64,000 bases of DNA from Monilinia fructicola (Eukaryota; Ascomycota; Leotiomycetes; Helotiales; Sclerotiniaceae): positions 1,752,001-1,816,000 of the forward strand of contig VICG01000002.1 in the NCBI GenBank assembly GCA_008692225.1. The letters are read 5' to 3'. The position numbers and the translations under genes were made by a program. Positions 34,833 to 46,900 of the stretch are shown here, piece after piece; the first letter of the stretch is position 1, and the number at the start of each line of letters is the position of its first letter. The notes below the pieces were generated by a model. The model was not told where the DNA came from, did no database searches, and was given only the letters and a program-made list of their open reading frames with translations.

Positions 34833-35441
34833 CTAGCTGGAAATAGCAGAGTTCGTACTCTGCGAATTCTTCCACACCCCTCCACCAACCGCTCTCGAGA
34901 TACCCACACCCACACCCACGGCAAGAGCAACGACCACCAACGCAATCAAAACTTTAATCCAAATTCTCGTCTTTCTATCGAACCCAGCCATGCAACCGCA
35001 CACACCTGCACTTATCCTATCATGTTTCATCGCCTTCTTCTTTCTCTTCATCTGTTGTTGACCTGGCCATACCGTACATTCCTGCGTCGCGCCCGTCTTC
35101 GCCTTGGACAATAGTCCACTCTTGGTCGTTTGTTGTGGGGTGAGGTATGCTTCGACATCGGTATCATATATGGCGATGTTTTGCTTCGAGGAGGATTTCT
35201 GTGCTTCGAGAGAATATCGTGTAGGGTTGGGGTTGTAGAATGGAGAGAATGGAGAGGTTTCTTGGGTCAGAGCACTCTTCTCGTGACGAGTGTGCGATGG
35301 ACTTAAGGAATGGGTGGAATCGACATCTTCAATGGTGCTGAGAACGGATTGATTTGATTGCGTGCGGGATGGGTTAGGTCGATTGATGGTAAGGACGTTT
35401 GAATTGACCAGAGTCGACTTCTCATCGACTGGAGAGGACAT
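34833..35441 (-). CDS. Single-pass membrane protein, 202 aa, function unknown
   Basis: Intronless minus-strand frame. The first ~140 residues are Ser/Thr/Asn-rich and likely disordered and cytosolic (MSSPVDEKSTLVNSNVLTIN start). A basic patch (MKRKKKAMKHDR) and a Cys pair (CGCMAGFDRKTR), possibly palmitoylated, precede one Gly/Val-rich membrane helix at ~165-190 (WIKVLIALVVVALAVGVG). A short tail ends in NSQSTNSAISS. The layout (disordered tail, basic patch, Gly-rich helix) resembles the first exon of the barrel gene at 2754-3085, but no barrel exon follows here. It sits at the edge of the repeat-rich tract. I infer a surface or sensor-type protein at most. Confidence 0.65.
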   Translation of the reverse strand: MSSPVDEKSTLVNSNVLTINRPNPSRTQSNQSVLSTIEDVDSTHSLSPSHTRHEKSALTQETSPFSPFYNPNPTRYSLEAQKSSSKQNIAIYDTDVEAYLTPQQTTKSGLLSKAKTGATQECTVWPGQQQMKRKKKAMKHDRISAGVCGCMAGFDRKTRIWIKVLIALVVVALAVGVGVGISRAVGGGVWKNSQSTNSAISS

Positions 35442-37403
35442 GACGAAGTTGAGCGATGAATAAGGATCTCACTTGGGGTTTAAGTACGAGAGATTTATTT
35501 AATCGAAGATAATTGTAAATGAATGCTCGAAAGAGGAGTTGTTATTGTGGTTGCGATGAAGGTTTCTTTTGATAGATAAGGTAGGGTGAGGTGGTGAGTC
35601 GATTGGTCGATTGGGAGGTAGACTGGTAGACTGGTAGACTGGTAGACTGATAACCTGGTAGACTGATAACCTGGTAAAAAGCTCTTCTTCTATCTATGAT
35701 GGCGTACTTTGGTGCTCTTTGTGAAACAAGGTAAGAAGGAATGATTGATTTTCTTTCTATTTTCGAATAATCTTCGTATGACGATGTTTGAAAGAAGGGT
35801 TTTCCCCTTTTCTCTCTGAATTAAAAGAAAGAATTAATTGATTAATTGATTGACAAGTGATTGTTTTCGAATAAAACCTGCGACAATTAATTGATTCAAT
35901 GGTTGAATGGTTGAATGATTGAATGGTCGAATGATTGATTGATCGAATGGATTGACCGAATGGATTGACCGAATGATTGCTTTGATCTTCCCTCTCCTCC
36001 AAAAGTTGGTTATGAATGAATGATTGATTCAATGAATGGATAAATAGATGGAAGGATGGATGGATGGATGGATGTGGATGAATCAATATTGGATGAGTGT
36101 ATGGTTCAATGAATGAATAAATGGATGTAGAGATAGCTGGAGGTATATGGATGTATTTGTATCCGCAGAGACTGTACACCTACGACTGATGTATGGATGG
36201 ATGGATGAATTGTATGAATGTATTGTATGATTCGAATGAATGGTTGAGTTTTGGAGATTCCGACTTTTGTGATTCCTTTCGGGTGTGACTGTGGCTGCCC
36301 AGGTGTATTTTGATATATTCTGTGCACTGGTATGGGATGTATGTATGTGTGTGTGTATGTGTGTATGTGTGTATGTATGTGCTGCTTGCTTCCACGCTGC
36401 TTGTGCAACTGTAATGCTGATAACCAATGGTGAAAAGGATGAAGAGACGATAATAAACCGATGATAGTGAAGATGGAATGATTATGATGGTGAAGGAGGT
36501 AGCTGGAGACAGATAGATAATAGTACAATACAGTACAATACAATACAGTACAATACAATACAGTACAATAAAATACAATAAATACAATAAATACAAGACA
36601 AGACGAGACGAGACGAGATGATACAATCAATACAACAGTGATATAATAACAATGATGGATGATAACAATGGCTGATTGATCGATGGGATTCTTTTTTTAA
36701 TTAAGATGTGATATTCCGAAAAACAAAGAGAAAAGATGGAGTTTATCAATCAATATGAACGAGTAAATAGGTGGAAAGGTACGGAAAGTCAAAAAAAGAG
36801 AGGGATGTGATTAGATTTGAATGAAAAGAATGGATCGTATGGTATTATTTATTGTATGGGATGGGATGGGATGGGATGGTATGGGATGGTATGGTTGGTA
36901 TATGGATGGGATGGTATGCGCTCGCTCGCTCGCTCTATTGTATGGATGGTATGGATGGGATCGTATATATGGATGGTATATATGGATGGTATAGTATCGG
37001 ATCGTTTTATATCGTATCGTTTCGTATCGTATCGCATCATCCAGGTGAGAAGGGATGAATGTATATTAATGATTGAGTATTATTATCATCCTTATCATCA
37101 TTGTCATTCTGATTATTTTTTGATTATACTTATTATCATCCATCTTGTTGACATCTTTTTGCCTTCGACAGTTGAATTGAGTTGGATTGAGAAAGAAAAT
37201 TAGCAACTAGTGTCACCTGGGCAGTTAGTTGACTGACTAGCTAGGTTTACTATACGCTTGAGGAAAGTTAAATATTAAAGCTAGAGAGGGCCACGGGTGT
37301 ACTTGATCTAATTTATTGGGTATTTAATATGAATATTTAACTAGTAATGATATACTTAATATAATAGAAAATAAAAAGTACCCAAGTAGTAGTAAATAAG
37401 TAA

Positions 37404-37408
<5 letters not shown>

Positions 37409-37482
<74 letters not shown>

Positions 37483-37497
37483 GTAGTAGTAGTAGTG
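37409..37497. repeat. AAT trinucleotide array ending in AGT units
   Basis: About 24 AAT/ATA units followed by five AGT units, flanked by AT-rich sequence. Confidence 0.92.
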
Positions 37498-38567
37498 ATA
37501 ATTATAATAATATTATAACTATAACTATAATATTAATTGAAATATTCTAGTTTTCTTTTCTTCACCTAATCTTCCTTCACTTGGCATATTCCGCCATTAG
37601 AATCAATCCACTTCCAACTACTTATAAAACGTATTTAATGCTCTATTAGTATTTATTACTTTACCTCATTCCTTTCTTCAACCATCACTTCACTTTAAAC
37701 TTGCCTTCGAATACCTAGTAGGATAGTCTAGCAGAACCTTGGAAGACCTAGCTAGGCACGGTACCTAGTATTTTCAGCTAGCTAGCTAGCTAGCTAACGA
37801 GGTATCTACCTAGTAATAATCAACTAGATAAGAAATCTATCTATCAGATATCTCTCATACAGAGTATATTTCGTACATAGGTACGTAGCTATGTACACAT
37901 ACATACATATATATTCATACACACATATCTCATACACATATATCTCATACGTATAATGTTTGATTGATTCCCTCTCTCAACCTTATTCTCATTCATCTTC
38001 GTTCCCTTAAACATCATTAATTTATACAAGACCTACTTATTCATACACAAATCTAATCATCTATTCAATCTACTCATTCATTCGTTTATCCATCCATCCA
38101 TCATCCATCATCCATCCATCCATCCATCTAAACCTTAAACGACACCAAACTTTCATTAGACCTTCAACCCATCAAACCCTTTCTCCTCTACTCGAGCATA
38201 ACCAATACCAACCACTGCATACCTCCTACTATACCTACCTACTCCCCATCCATCATCCATCCATCCATCACCCAATAACCTCACCGCCGCCACCGCCATC
38301 GACATCGCCATCGCCATCGACATCGCCATCGCCATCCCCATCCCCCATCCCCAAAGCTATAATCATCCCTCCCAATCCCAACCTAAATCCCACCCGCCCG
38401 CTAACCCGCATACAGAAAAACCACCCACGCCCAGACCCGCCCAAACCACCTTTTACCCCTAATGAATCCTTGCACGCGGACGCTAACCGGATCGTTCAAA
38501 TGCGACTTACTGTAGGTAGGTAGGTACTGACTGTGTTTACTAAACGGAGTACAGAGTACTCTGTACT

Positions 38568-38725
38568 ACTGTATCCTATCTTTTACCATGCTATCTTTTA
38601 CCATGCTATCCTTTACCTGCTATCCTTTACCATGCTATCCTTTACCATGCTATCCTTTACCATGCTATCCTTTACCATGCTATCCTTTACCGCGCGCTAC
38701 TGTATCCTTTACCATGCTCTACCAT
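38568..38725. repeat. 15-bp minisatellite, CTATCCTTTACCATG
   Basis: About eight copies head to tail. A three-base-shorter copy lacks the CAT, and the terminal copies vary (CTATCTTTTACCATG at the left; CGCGCGCTACTGTATCC interrupts at the right). Confidence 0.88.
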
Positions 38726-38872
38726 GCCATCATGCTGCAGTAGAAGGGTAGAAAAGGCAAAAACCAGAAACGAGAAACAAAAAAGAAAAAGAAAAAAAAT
38801 GAAAAAGCTTGGATGCGAATGCACAGTAATATTCCGAGAGGAGAACGAAATAAACGTATATAAGGTTACATA

Positions 38873-39708
38873 GTACTCGGGCGCGTTTTAAAAGAGGCAT
38901 AGGCGAATATAAAACTTATAATTATTCAACGAAACTTTAATATAATCTTATATAATTTATATATATATTAGATTTAGTATTTTAATATCTTTCTATAAAG
39001 TTTTTATACTATAAAAATAATTTTTAAGAGAATAATAATACTATAAAGTTAGTGATTTTAGAAAATTTAAGAATTTATTAATATATTAATTTAAAATTCA
39101 ACGATATATAAATTTTAAAAAATAAAATTATAGAAAAATAATATAATCTTTAAAGTTTTATTAAATATTTTTAGAATTTAATATTATCTTATTATACTAA
39201 TATATATATTGAATATAAAAAGCAAAAAATTCAAATTTTAATAATAAAAAAATATATAAAGCTTATATAATAATATACTTATATAATCAAATAAGCAAAT
39301 TTACCCCTTTAAAAAACTTGTAAATTTTCCTATATTTTTAAACTTTATTAATATATATTTTAAATATTAATAAAGATATTAAAATTCTAAAATAATATAT
39401 TTAAAATTTAGCTTTTATTTTATTATTTAATAAAGTTTTATAAGTTTAACTTATAATATTCGTTAAACTATTTAATATTAATATATAAATCTCTAATTTT
39501 TTCATTAAATTTTCAATATATTCATATATTTTATTATACTATTATTCATTTGATATTGGATTTTATAATACAAAATTTTTATAGTAAGTATAAAAATACT
39601 AAATCTATATATAATACCTTATAAATCTTATAAAATTATATTAAGGTTCCGTTGAATAATTATAAGTTATATTTTGGCGTATGCCTCTTTTAAAACCCGC
39701 CCGAGTAC
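38873..39708. mobile_element. 836-bp AT-saturated element with ~80-bp terminal inverted repeats
   Basis: The left end reads GTACTCGGGCGCG, then TTTTAAAAGAGGCATA and TTATAATTATTCAACG. The right end, read in reverse complement, gives GTACTCGGGCGGG, the same TTTTAAAAGAGGCATA and the same TTATAATTATTCAACG. The two arms match over about 80 bp with scattered differences. The flanks show ATA on both sides, a possible 3-bp target duplication. The interior is nearly all A/T with no open frame, as expected for a RIP-mutated non-autonomous DNA transposon (MITE-like or a deleted TIR element). I cannot assign a superfamily. The low-mutation arm tips keep GC (CTCGGGCG), so the arms may have escaped or resisted mutation. 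Confidence 0.82.
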
Positions 39709-40137
39709 ATACGTACCTAGGTACACATACATACAAAGTCCACCCATCCTTACATACATAGTTCTACATCCATCCCCACATAAAAAACCACCCAACCAAC
39801 CTACCTACTCTGTATCCGTACAGCACCTACCTACCTACCTACCTACTCTCTATCCGTACAGCACCTACCTACCTACCTACCTACCTACCTACCTACCTCC
39901 TCCCTATACCCCTCGAGACCCAAAACTCGCAACGTAAAACTCAAGACTGAGACTCAAGATCGACAAACAAACCACCGGAAGCGAAAAATCATGCATGGGT
40001 GGATGGGGAGAAGGGGGGGGATAGCTTTCCATTAAGCGAGCGCTAGATGACGCTGGTGATTGGCGCAGTGAATGAAGATACGGAGGGGATTTAGTGAGTT
40101 GAGTAGAGCAGAGATGTGTGTGCGTGGGTGGCATGTA

Positions 40138-40169
<32 letters not shown>

Positions 40170-40860
40170 GCAAACACCTAGGTAGACAGCGATGCAGCAA
40201 TGCAGCGATGCAGCGAGGCAGGCAAGTAAAAAAAGGAGGTGCACCTCAAATATTGCGCGAAATCCAAAATCCAACATCGAAAATCAAATTGAATCCATGA
40301 TGATGCCATCCGTCTGCATCTGCGTCTGCATCTTTATACCTATTTCTCATGTGGTGGTCCTACATCCATCTACCTACCTACCTACCTAGAACCTACCTAG
40401 TTCTATAGACAGTATCTTCCTCCCGCACGCTGTAATCACATCTCTCCTCGCCACACTACATTTTCCCTATCACTGGAAGATCCTTGGCTGTTTTTAGTGG
40501 ACCTCCTTGTTGGGAATCATAATTGCGCGTGGATGGATTTGATGGGGAAATGGAATGTTTGTTTTGTTGTATGGGTAGGTTGGTAGGTAGGTAGGTAGGT
40601 AGGTAGGTAGGTAGGTAGGTAGGTAGGTAGGTAGGTAGGTAGGTAGGTAGGTAGGTAGGTAGGTAGGTAGGTAGGTAGGTAGGTAGGTAGGTAGGTAGGT
40701 AGGTAGATAAATAGAGAGAGAGAGATAGATAGATAGATAATTAAATAGAAAAATAAGTAATAATAAATAATAAATAAATAAATACATAGATAAATAAATA
40801 GATAAATAGATAGAGAAAGAGATAGAAAGATAGAAAGATAGATAAATAAATAAATAAATA
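39709..40860. other. Gene-free repeat-rich tract
   Basis: It holds two CCTA arrays separated by TCTATCCGTACAGC (39822-39845 and 39863-39898), a CTGT array (40138-40169), a long TAGG array (separate entry) and GATA/AATA arrays (40707-40860). No supported gene. Confidence 0.6.
40582..40706. repeat. TAGG tetranucleotide array, ~31 copies
   Basis: A near-perfect 125-bp run of GTAG/TAGG units, the longest perfect array in the window. It passes into GATA and AATA units to the right. Confidence 0.95.
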
Positions 40861-41690
40861 AAGATCTTAAATTATTCTATTATAATATAATCACTTAATA
40901 TATAAATTATATGTATATAAATTACTAACTAATAACTACTAGATACATCTCGCTACCCTCTCTTATTTAACTAGTATTTTATACTTAAAAACGACTATTA
41001 TCATCTATAAATATCTTAATTACTTTATTTAAAAAATAAATATATATATCTCTTTTCAAAAAAGAAAATTTAATAAAAAATTACTAATATACTTATTAAA
41101 AGATTTTAGAAATCTTAAATTTATATAATTTTTTAATAAAAAATAGAATAGAACTATCGATATTATAACGAATATTATATGCCTTAAGCATGTAATATTT
41201 CATTACGCAAAGCGATACTATATATAAAAGAGATCTTTAAATCTTTTCAAAATCTTTTTCTTTTTTAGCTTTCTTATTCTAGTTAATTGATCTCTATTAA
41301 CTTGCTTTAGTATGTGATTATAATAGATATTAGAATTTTATAGCTTAATAAAATTATTTATTATTTATTATAAATAATAAATTATAAACTATAATATTTA
41401 GTCTAGATAGCGAATTAGATTTTAATTCATATAGGAATAATATACGAGTAAAGACGAATAGATTATTTTTTAATTATCTTTATTAAAACCTATATATACT
41501 CTTTTAAAGCCTTTATTTTATATAATTAAGATTTATATATATATATATTAAAAACTAGAGATTCTAATTTTTTATATTCCTTCTAACTTCTTAATAAACG
41601 ATATTAAAAAATTAAAAATATTTCGTATTGAGTAATCTTTTACATACTAAACTATTAAACTACAATACAAGTTTCTAATCAATCATATTA
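40861..41690. other. AT-rich block with no coding capacity
   Basis: This is about 0.8 kb of A/T-dominated sequence with sharp borders against normal-GC flanks. It encloses the LTR-like core at 41161-41331. Stop codons are dense in all frames. The composition fits a RIP-degraded transposon. Confidence 0.6.
41161..41331 (+). mobile_element. LTR-like core, copy A (RIP-degraded)
   Basis: This 171-bp core matches the reverse complement of 43428-43598 almost without gaps. Shared words include TATTATAACGAATAT, GCGATACTATATATAAAAGA, TTTTTAGCTT and GCTTTAGTATGTGAT. It contains TATATATAAAAG, a TATA-like element as in retrotransposon LTR promoters. Differences between copies are mostly C/T and G/A, the RIP signature. 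LTR identity is inferred because the ends are not clear. Confidence 0.65.
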
Positions 41691-43145
41691 ATCATTCATT
41701 AAAGAATGAATAGCTTAAAATGGCCGTTTGGTGTGAAATGCTCTGGCTAAATAGGGGGAGGGGGTGGCGAGAAGGAGGGGTAGGCGATTTATATCTTGTA
41801 CTTTTGTACTTTGTTAATGTTGAACCGCCTCTGCGCGAACAACGATGGATGGATGGATAGATAGATAGATAGATAGATAACCTTATCGTGCGCGCTGCAG
41901 CGTTACATACATACAGGAGGTACATATAAATTACAAGCGGCCGGCCGGTAACGAGATTGGTTGATTTGATGAGCTCTTTTCCTTGTCCTGTTGTGAGGTT
42001 GGTTATCTGAGATAGAGAATGAGGATAAGGATGCGTTTGAGATCGAAGGCCTTGTAGTTTGTTTCGTTCGTTCGTTCGTTGGTTAGAACTAGTTTGATAT
42101 TCCTCGGTTGTGATTTCTGTTGTTTTCTTTTAATTATCATTTTGATGCTGTGGCTGGTTAGAGGATTGGATTTATTGAAGAGGGGGGGATGTTTGTGGTT
42201 TGTTTGATTTTAGGTTTGGGCTATTATTGTTTCTTGTAGAATAATGCGTATTGGGCTATTTTGGTTGATATACTGTACGAGTGGTGGTATCCAGGTATGT
42301 TTGATGGAGTCACTCGAGTGTTCATTTTGGGTTGCTTGTGTGGGAATATTGTATTGTATTGTGGGTTGGGTAGTTGGATATACGGAGTACAATATGGATG
42401 GATGGATGGATATGGGGATGTGAATGGATATATGGATATGGATATGGATACAGATATGGATACAATATCAAGCTACTGTACATACCTTGTTAAGCAAAAG
42501 CGAGTACGGAATACGAGAGATGGATGGATGAATGGATGGCACTGTGCAGGCACTGAGGCAAGTCTTTTGCGCCAGAAAATCATCACGAAGCCCGGCGCAG
42601 ACGACCGATGGATCATACCGGTGGGCACTGGGTGGACAATGGACAATGGACATGCAAGAGTAGATGAGGAAATCAAATATGGACCCGAGTTTTATGGTTC
42701 TAGATGATGAGGACTTGTACTGTACTGAAATTAGATGCTAGTAGATGGATAAATAGATAGATTATACGGAGCACAGAGCATACAACAACGGCAAGAATAA
42801 GAACGACTCAAAGCTATACCTAGGTAGTACTAGTAAAGCTTAAGATTACAGTAGCGTAAAATCCATCGTCAGAAATCATGTTGAATATCAAACCAAGCAT
42901 CTCAATCCCAATCCTAATCCCAATCCCAACCTTCCCATTCTTCCTCATCTACTCTCCACACCAAGAAGTTAGAACTCCTCTTGTTAATCTATTCCCCAAA
43001 AATCCAATTCAATCCAATCCACACGTCGACCGACAGCACGCACGCACTCGCGCATTCACACTTACTTACAGAATAGTAGAGTACACTAAGTCGCATTGTA
43101 CATATACATAAGGTCACATATATACATACATACACACATCGTTCC
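41691..43145. other. Spacer between the two AT-rich relics, no supported gene
   Basis: Normal-GC sequence with GGAT/AGAT (41844-41880), GTTC (42060-42080) and GGATAT (42390-42460) repeats. A plus frame at 42261-42707 runs through these repeats and is rejected as a gene. Confidence 0.45.
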
Positions 43146-43965
43146 TCTACACTTTAGCTCTGGGGAAATTTATTGATTTATCTATAAATGATTTATCATT
43201 ATAATATATAGCATAATACTATGCTACAATGTCTATTTATCTATTAAATATAATATTAATTATCTATTTGCTTTTAAAGCTTAGGGATTTTAGATTTTAG
43301 ATTTTAAATATAAGTATTAGACTATAATTAAGAATCACGTTTATAATTTATTATATTCTTAGCGTTTTTATAATAAAACTTCTATATTTCTAAATAAATT
43401 AAAATATTTAATAAAATTTCCTTTAACGATACCTATTACGATCACATACTAAAGCGAGTTAATAAAGATTAATTAATTAGAATAAAGAAGCTAAAAAGGA
43501 AAAAGATCTTTAGGGAACTTCAAGATCTCTTTTATATATAGTATCGCTTAGCGTGATAAAATATCATATACTTAAGGCACGTGATATTCGTTATAATACC
43601 TAGTATCTTTAATTTAATTCAAATAAGAAATAAAATTATTTTTATTTATTTTCTTAGAAAAAAGTTATATCTAGATAAAATTTAAAATTTTATTAAAAAA
43701 AGTCTTAGATATAGCGTCTTTCTCTAATATAAAATAAGCGATGTTTTCTAAAACTATATATTATTTTATTTAATTAAATATATATAATTAAATTTAATAA
43801 AATATCTTATAATATTTAATAGTGTATTAGGGATATTAGAAAACAAAAAATAAAGGATTGTAATATAATAATATAAGAGCCATAATTAACTCTTACTTAC
43901 TCGTATTATATATATATATATATACGTATTGTCTATCCATCCACCATTGATCTATTATCTATCCC
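43146..43965. other. AT-rich block with no coding capacity
   Basis: About 0.8 kb of A/T-saturated sequence enclosing LTR-like core copy B. It ends in a TATATA run near 43911-43923 before normal sequence resumes. Confidence 0.6.
43428..43598 (-). mobile_element. LTR-like core, copy B (RIP-degraded), inverted relative to copy A
   Basis: This is the reverse-complement counterpart of 41161-41331 and has the same length. It keeps a few more C/G positions (CACGTGCC, CTCGCTTTAG) than copy A, so it is the less mutated one. The same TATATATAAAAGAG promoter-like word is present on the minus strand. Confidence 0.65.
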
Positions 43966-46900
43966 ATGTATCTTCCAAAGAAGAAAAGGGATTCGTTTCA
44001 TTTCGTCTCATCTCATCTCATTTCATCCGCAGGTCATTTTGACATTTAACATTTTCATCTTGAAATTTTCATACTTCCCGTACGTGAAATGGTTGCCAAG
44101 TTCCCACGTGTTGCTGAGCAAGCTTCATAAGTATCGTTAGTTAGTGCTCTTGCACCATACATTATAGTAATTAGGTATTAGGTGGTTTGGCTTTTTCTCC
44201 ATCCATCCATCCATCCATCCATGCATACCATAGAACTATAGCATGAAAAAAAATTCCTTCGTTTAATTCTCTGCCGTTCATCGGCTGTTGGCTGCGAACT
44301 AGGTCCAGATGCGAACTAGCTGGAGGTAGGTAAAGAGGGAAAGCTAAGGTCAGAGTGGAAAGGTGGAAAGGGAAAGAGAAGTGAAGTAGAACTGGGGCTA
44401 GAATGGGGACTGGGAATCGGGCTCGTTCTCGAACTGGGACTAGACCTCGAACTTGTGTTACTGTATGTGCGGCTTGTGGTTTTCTGGGAGTACTCAGTAC
44501 TGTGACTTGTACACTATAGTATATGGCTTGTTCTTTGGCGAAAAGTTTATTTGGGGATGCTTGGATGGGAATTTTTGTGTTGGGATGGAGGGGATGAGAC
44601 TTATGGAAAGGGAGGGGAGGGGAGGGAAGGAAAGAAATTTAGATGGGAGTGGATGGGATGAATGGTGTATCTACCGATGTTGTTGCGATTTTGTGTTGTA
44701 TTACGCGGGTAAGTAGATAATCGATAGATGTTGTGTGATATAGATGTGCTGTAGACATCTAATGTTGATTTTAATTGCCCGGATGATGTTAACTTTGATT
44801 CTAGAAGAAAATAAGGATAATAAGAATACTCGAATAGAATATATATATATATTCATCGCAACCTCAAAAGAACTCTTTGCCCATCTTTCTCTAAACGAAA
44901 AATATAATAATCCATGGATACTTACCATACCCCTCCTCGACATTTTCCATATCTACGGAGTATGTAAAAATTATAAGAATTATATAAGTCATTATATTCC
45001 ATTTCATCTATCTACCAATTAACATTCAAATCTAAATCTCAACTTCGCCCCTCTCCCCTATTCCTCCAGATTACTTACTAGCTACCTACTGTAGTAGGTA
45101 GCTAACAATACTTACTACAAATAAACACTAATAACCAATCAAATCTATCTAACCATTTACAACCCCCAATAAACCAATAAACCCCTCCACCAAATATGAT
45201 TTTAAATACCAACACTTCCAAGGCTAACTTAACACTTCCGCACCAAAGATACTATGATCCTAATCAGAACTATGTGATACATACATATACGCTTGCTTAT
45301 CTATATACATATAAGACATCCATCCCCAACCCCCCAAACAGGCAAAGAAACTCTCCAACCAAGTAAGTACCTACTGAAAGACAATCAGTCATGGAAAAGA
45401 CAAGGTTAAGCATCAAACGCTTAATCTTTCAACCGGGTGCCGTGATGTCGATTCGGTTGGGATGGGATTAGGCGATATAGCTACTGTACGGTCAGCCTAT
45501 GAGTCTTATTCTGGCGATACCGAACTCCTCTCGCTTCCTACGGTCCAACTGCCTCTGTCTTGATCGCTCTCTCGGTTGTATGTTTGGCCGATGCTACGGG
45601 TGGAATGGTATCGCTTGTTGTTTTTGGGTGGCTTGAATGGCTTGAATGGCTTGAATGGCTTTTGAATGGCTTGAATGGCTTGAATGGCTTGAATGGCTTG
45701 AATGGCTTGAATGGCTTGAATGGCTTGAATGGCTTGAATGGCGTAAAATAACTTGATAATATATTCACACAAGCATGCTGTACTAGATCAAGGTTATCGG
45801 TCCGCTAGTTTTTGTGTAGGTCATGTGTCTGTGCTTGGATTTTCTTTGGAGAGGAGGATTGCAAGGTGAAAGACGGGAAGTGCCCAGGTGGCTTTGGAAT
45901 ATCGGGGTGGCGTGGATTGAGTTAGTGGTGGGGGGGAAGGGGGGGTTGGTTTTGTGTACAGAGCATGTGTATATGCATGTTTATTGGTTGGCTGGCTGGG
46001 TTCGGTTAGGGAAGGGAGGAGAAGGGGAGAGAACTTTGGAACTTAGAAGGGTGGAAAGATGGGATGGTCTGGATGGGGGGTCGTTTGATAGGCTGGAGGA
46101 TGGGGGGGTTCTGGTTGTGGATGTGGATGCAATTCGTAGGTGTGTATTATATCTTGGTTCACTAATGGTTCTGTTGATATTGGGTATAATTACGTTCCAT
46201 GAAAGGGCGATAGATATTGGTAGGTGATTGTTTATACGATGATATGTGTACTAGGGTTGAACGTGCGTATAAGGTATGCTTGGCATTGGATATCAGATAT
46301 CCATTTTGCTCCCTCCCTCCCTCCCTCTGTTTATGTTTTTATCAACTACCTTGTTTCTGCTGCCATGTCAAAGGCCACGATCCCACAATTTGAATACCAA
46401 GCGGTACATGATGCAATATCTAAAATACTTCAGTTGCACATCTACTTTAACTTCAGCATTTAACTCGGCAGTATTCATTAGTTGGTGGATGCTACTGGGC
46501 AGGTACTATGTGGATAGTGTTTGTGTTACCCATGAGTACCGACGGTTCAAATTAGTTTTCCACACGGTTTGTTTGTCTATCGATGAAATCTTCTACAATT
46601 CTTGCCATTCTAATCACCACCAAACCTCTCCGTTTGGGAGAGGGAAGGAATAGTATTGCGTATACAGTAGTTCTGCTTTTATCATCTTTGCTCTACTCAA
46701 GTTTCAGATGCGAAGTGTTCGAGATGCGAAGTTCACCATCCCGTCAGTGACGGCTAATTTACAAGCAACAAATCCATCCATCCATACCCGACCATTCCGA
46801 GCCTTTCAACGAAAAGCTTGTAAATATACTTTCCTCTTACTCCGTACATATTGAGATATTGGGAAAAAGTATTTCGCCGTCAATGCCCGGCAATGATCAA

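Larger units (their letters stand above)
35442..38872. other. Gene-free low-complexity tract
   Basis: This is 3.4 kb made largely of imperfect short repeats: GGTAGACT/GATAACCT units (35617-35676), ATTGATTG/GAATGGTT (about 35830-36000), GGATG (36050-36075 and again 36190-36210), GTAT/GTGT (36338-36381), AATACAGTAC (36521-36600), GGGATG/GGTATG (36856-36970), AAT then AGT (37409-37497), GCTA (37780-37798) and CCAT (38088-38130). Open frames here simply translate the repeats. Confidence 0.6.

Noticed and set aside
35757..36630. Overlapping minus-strand frames rich in Ile, His and Ser
   Set aside because: They read through GAATG/GGATG/GTAT simple repeats; several mutually exclusive frames are open at once.
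40494..40787. Open frame giving a long Tyr-Leu-Pro-Thr repeat protein
   Set aside because: It only translates the TAGG tetranucleotide array; no start context, no non-repeat domain.
45506..45772. Open frames giving AIQ or PFK repeat proteins
   Set aside because: They are products of the 9-bp minisatellite, equally open in several frames.
45823..46227. 134-codon plus-strand frame
   Set aside because: Gly/Trp/Arg-rich reading of G-rich DNA with no domain, splice sites or homology that I recognise.
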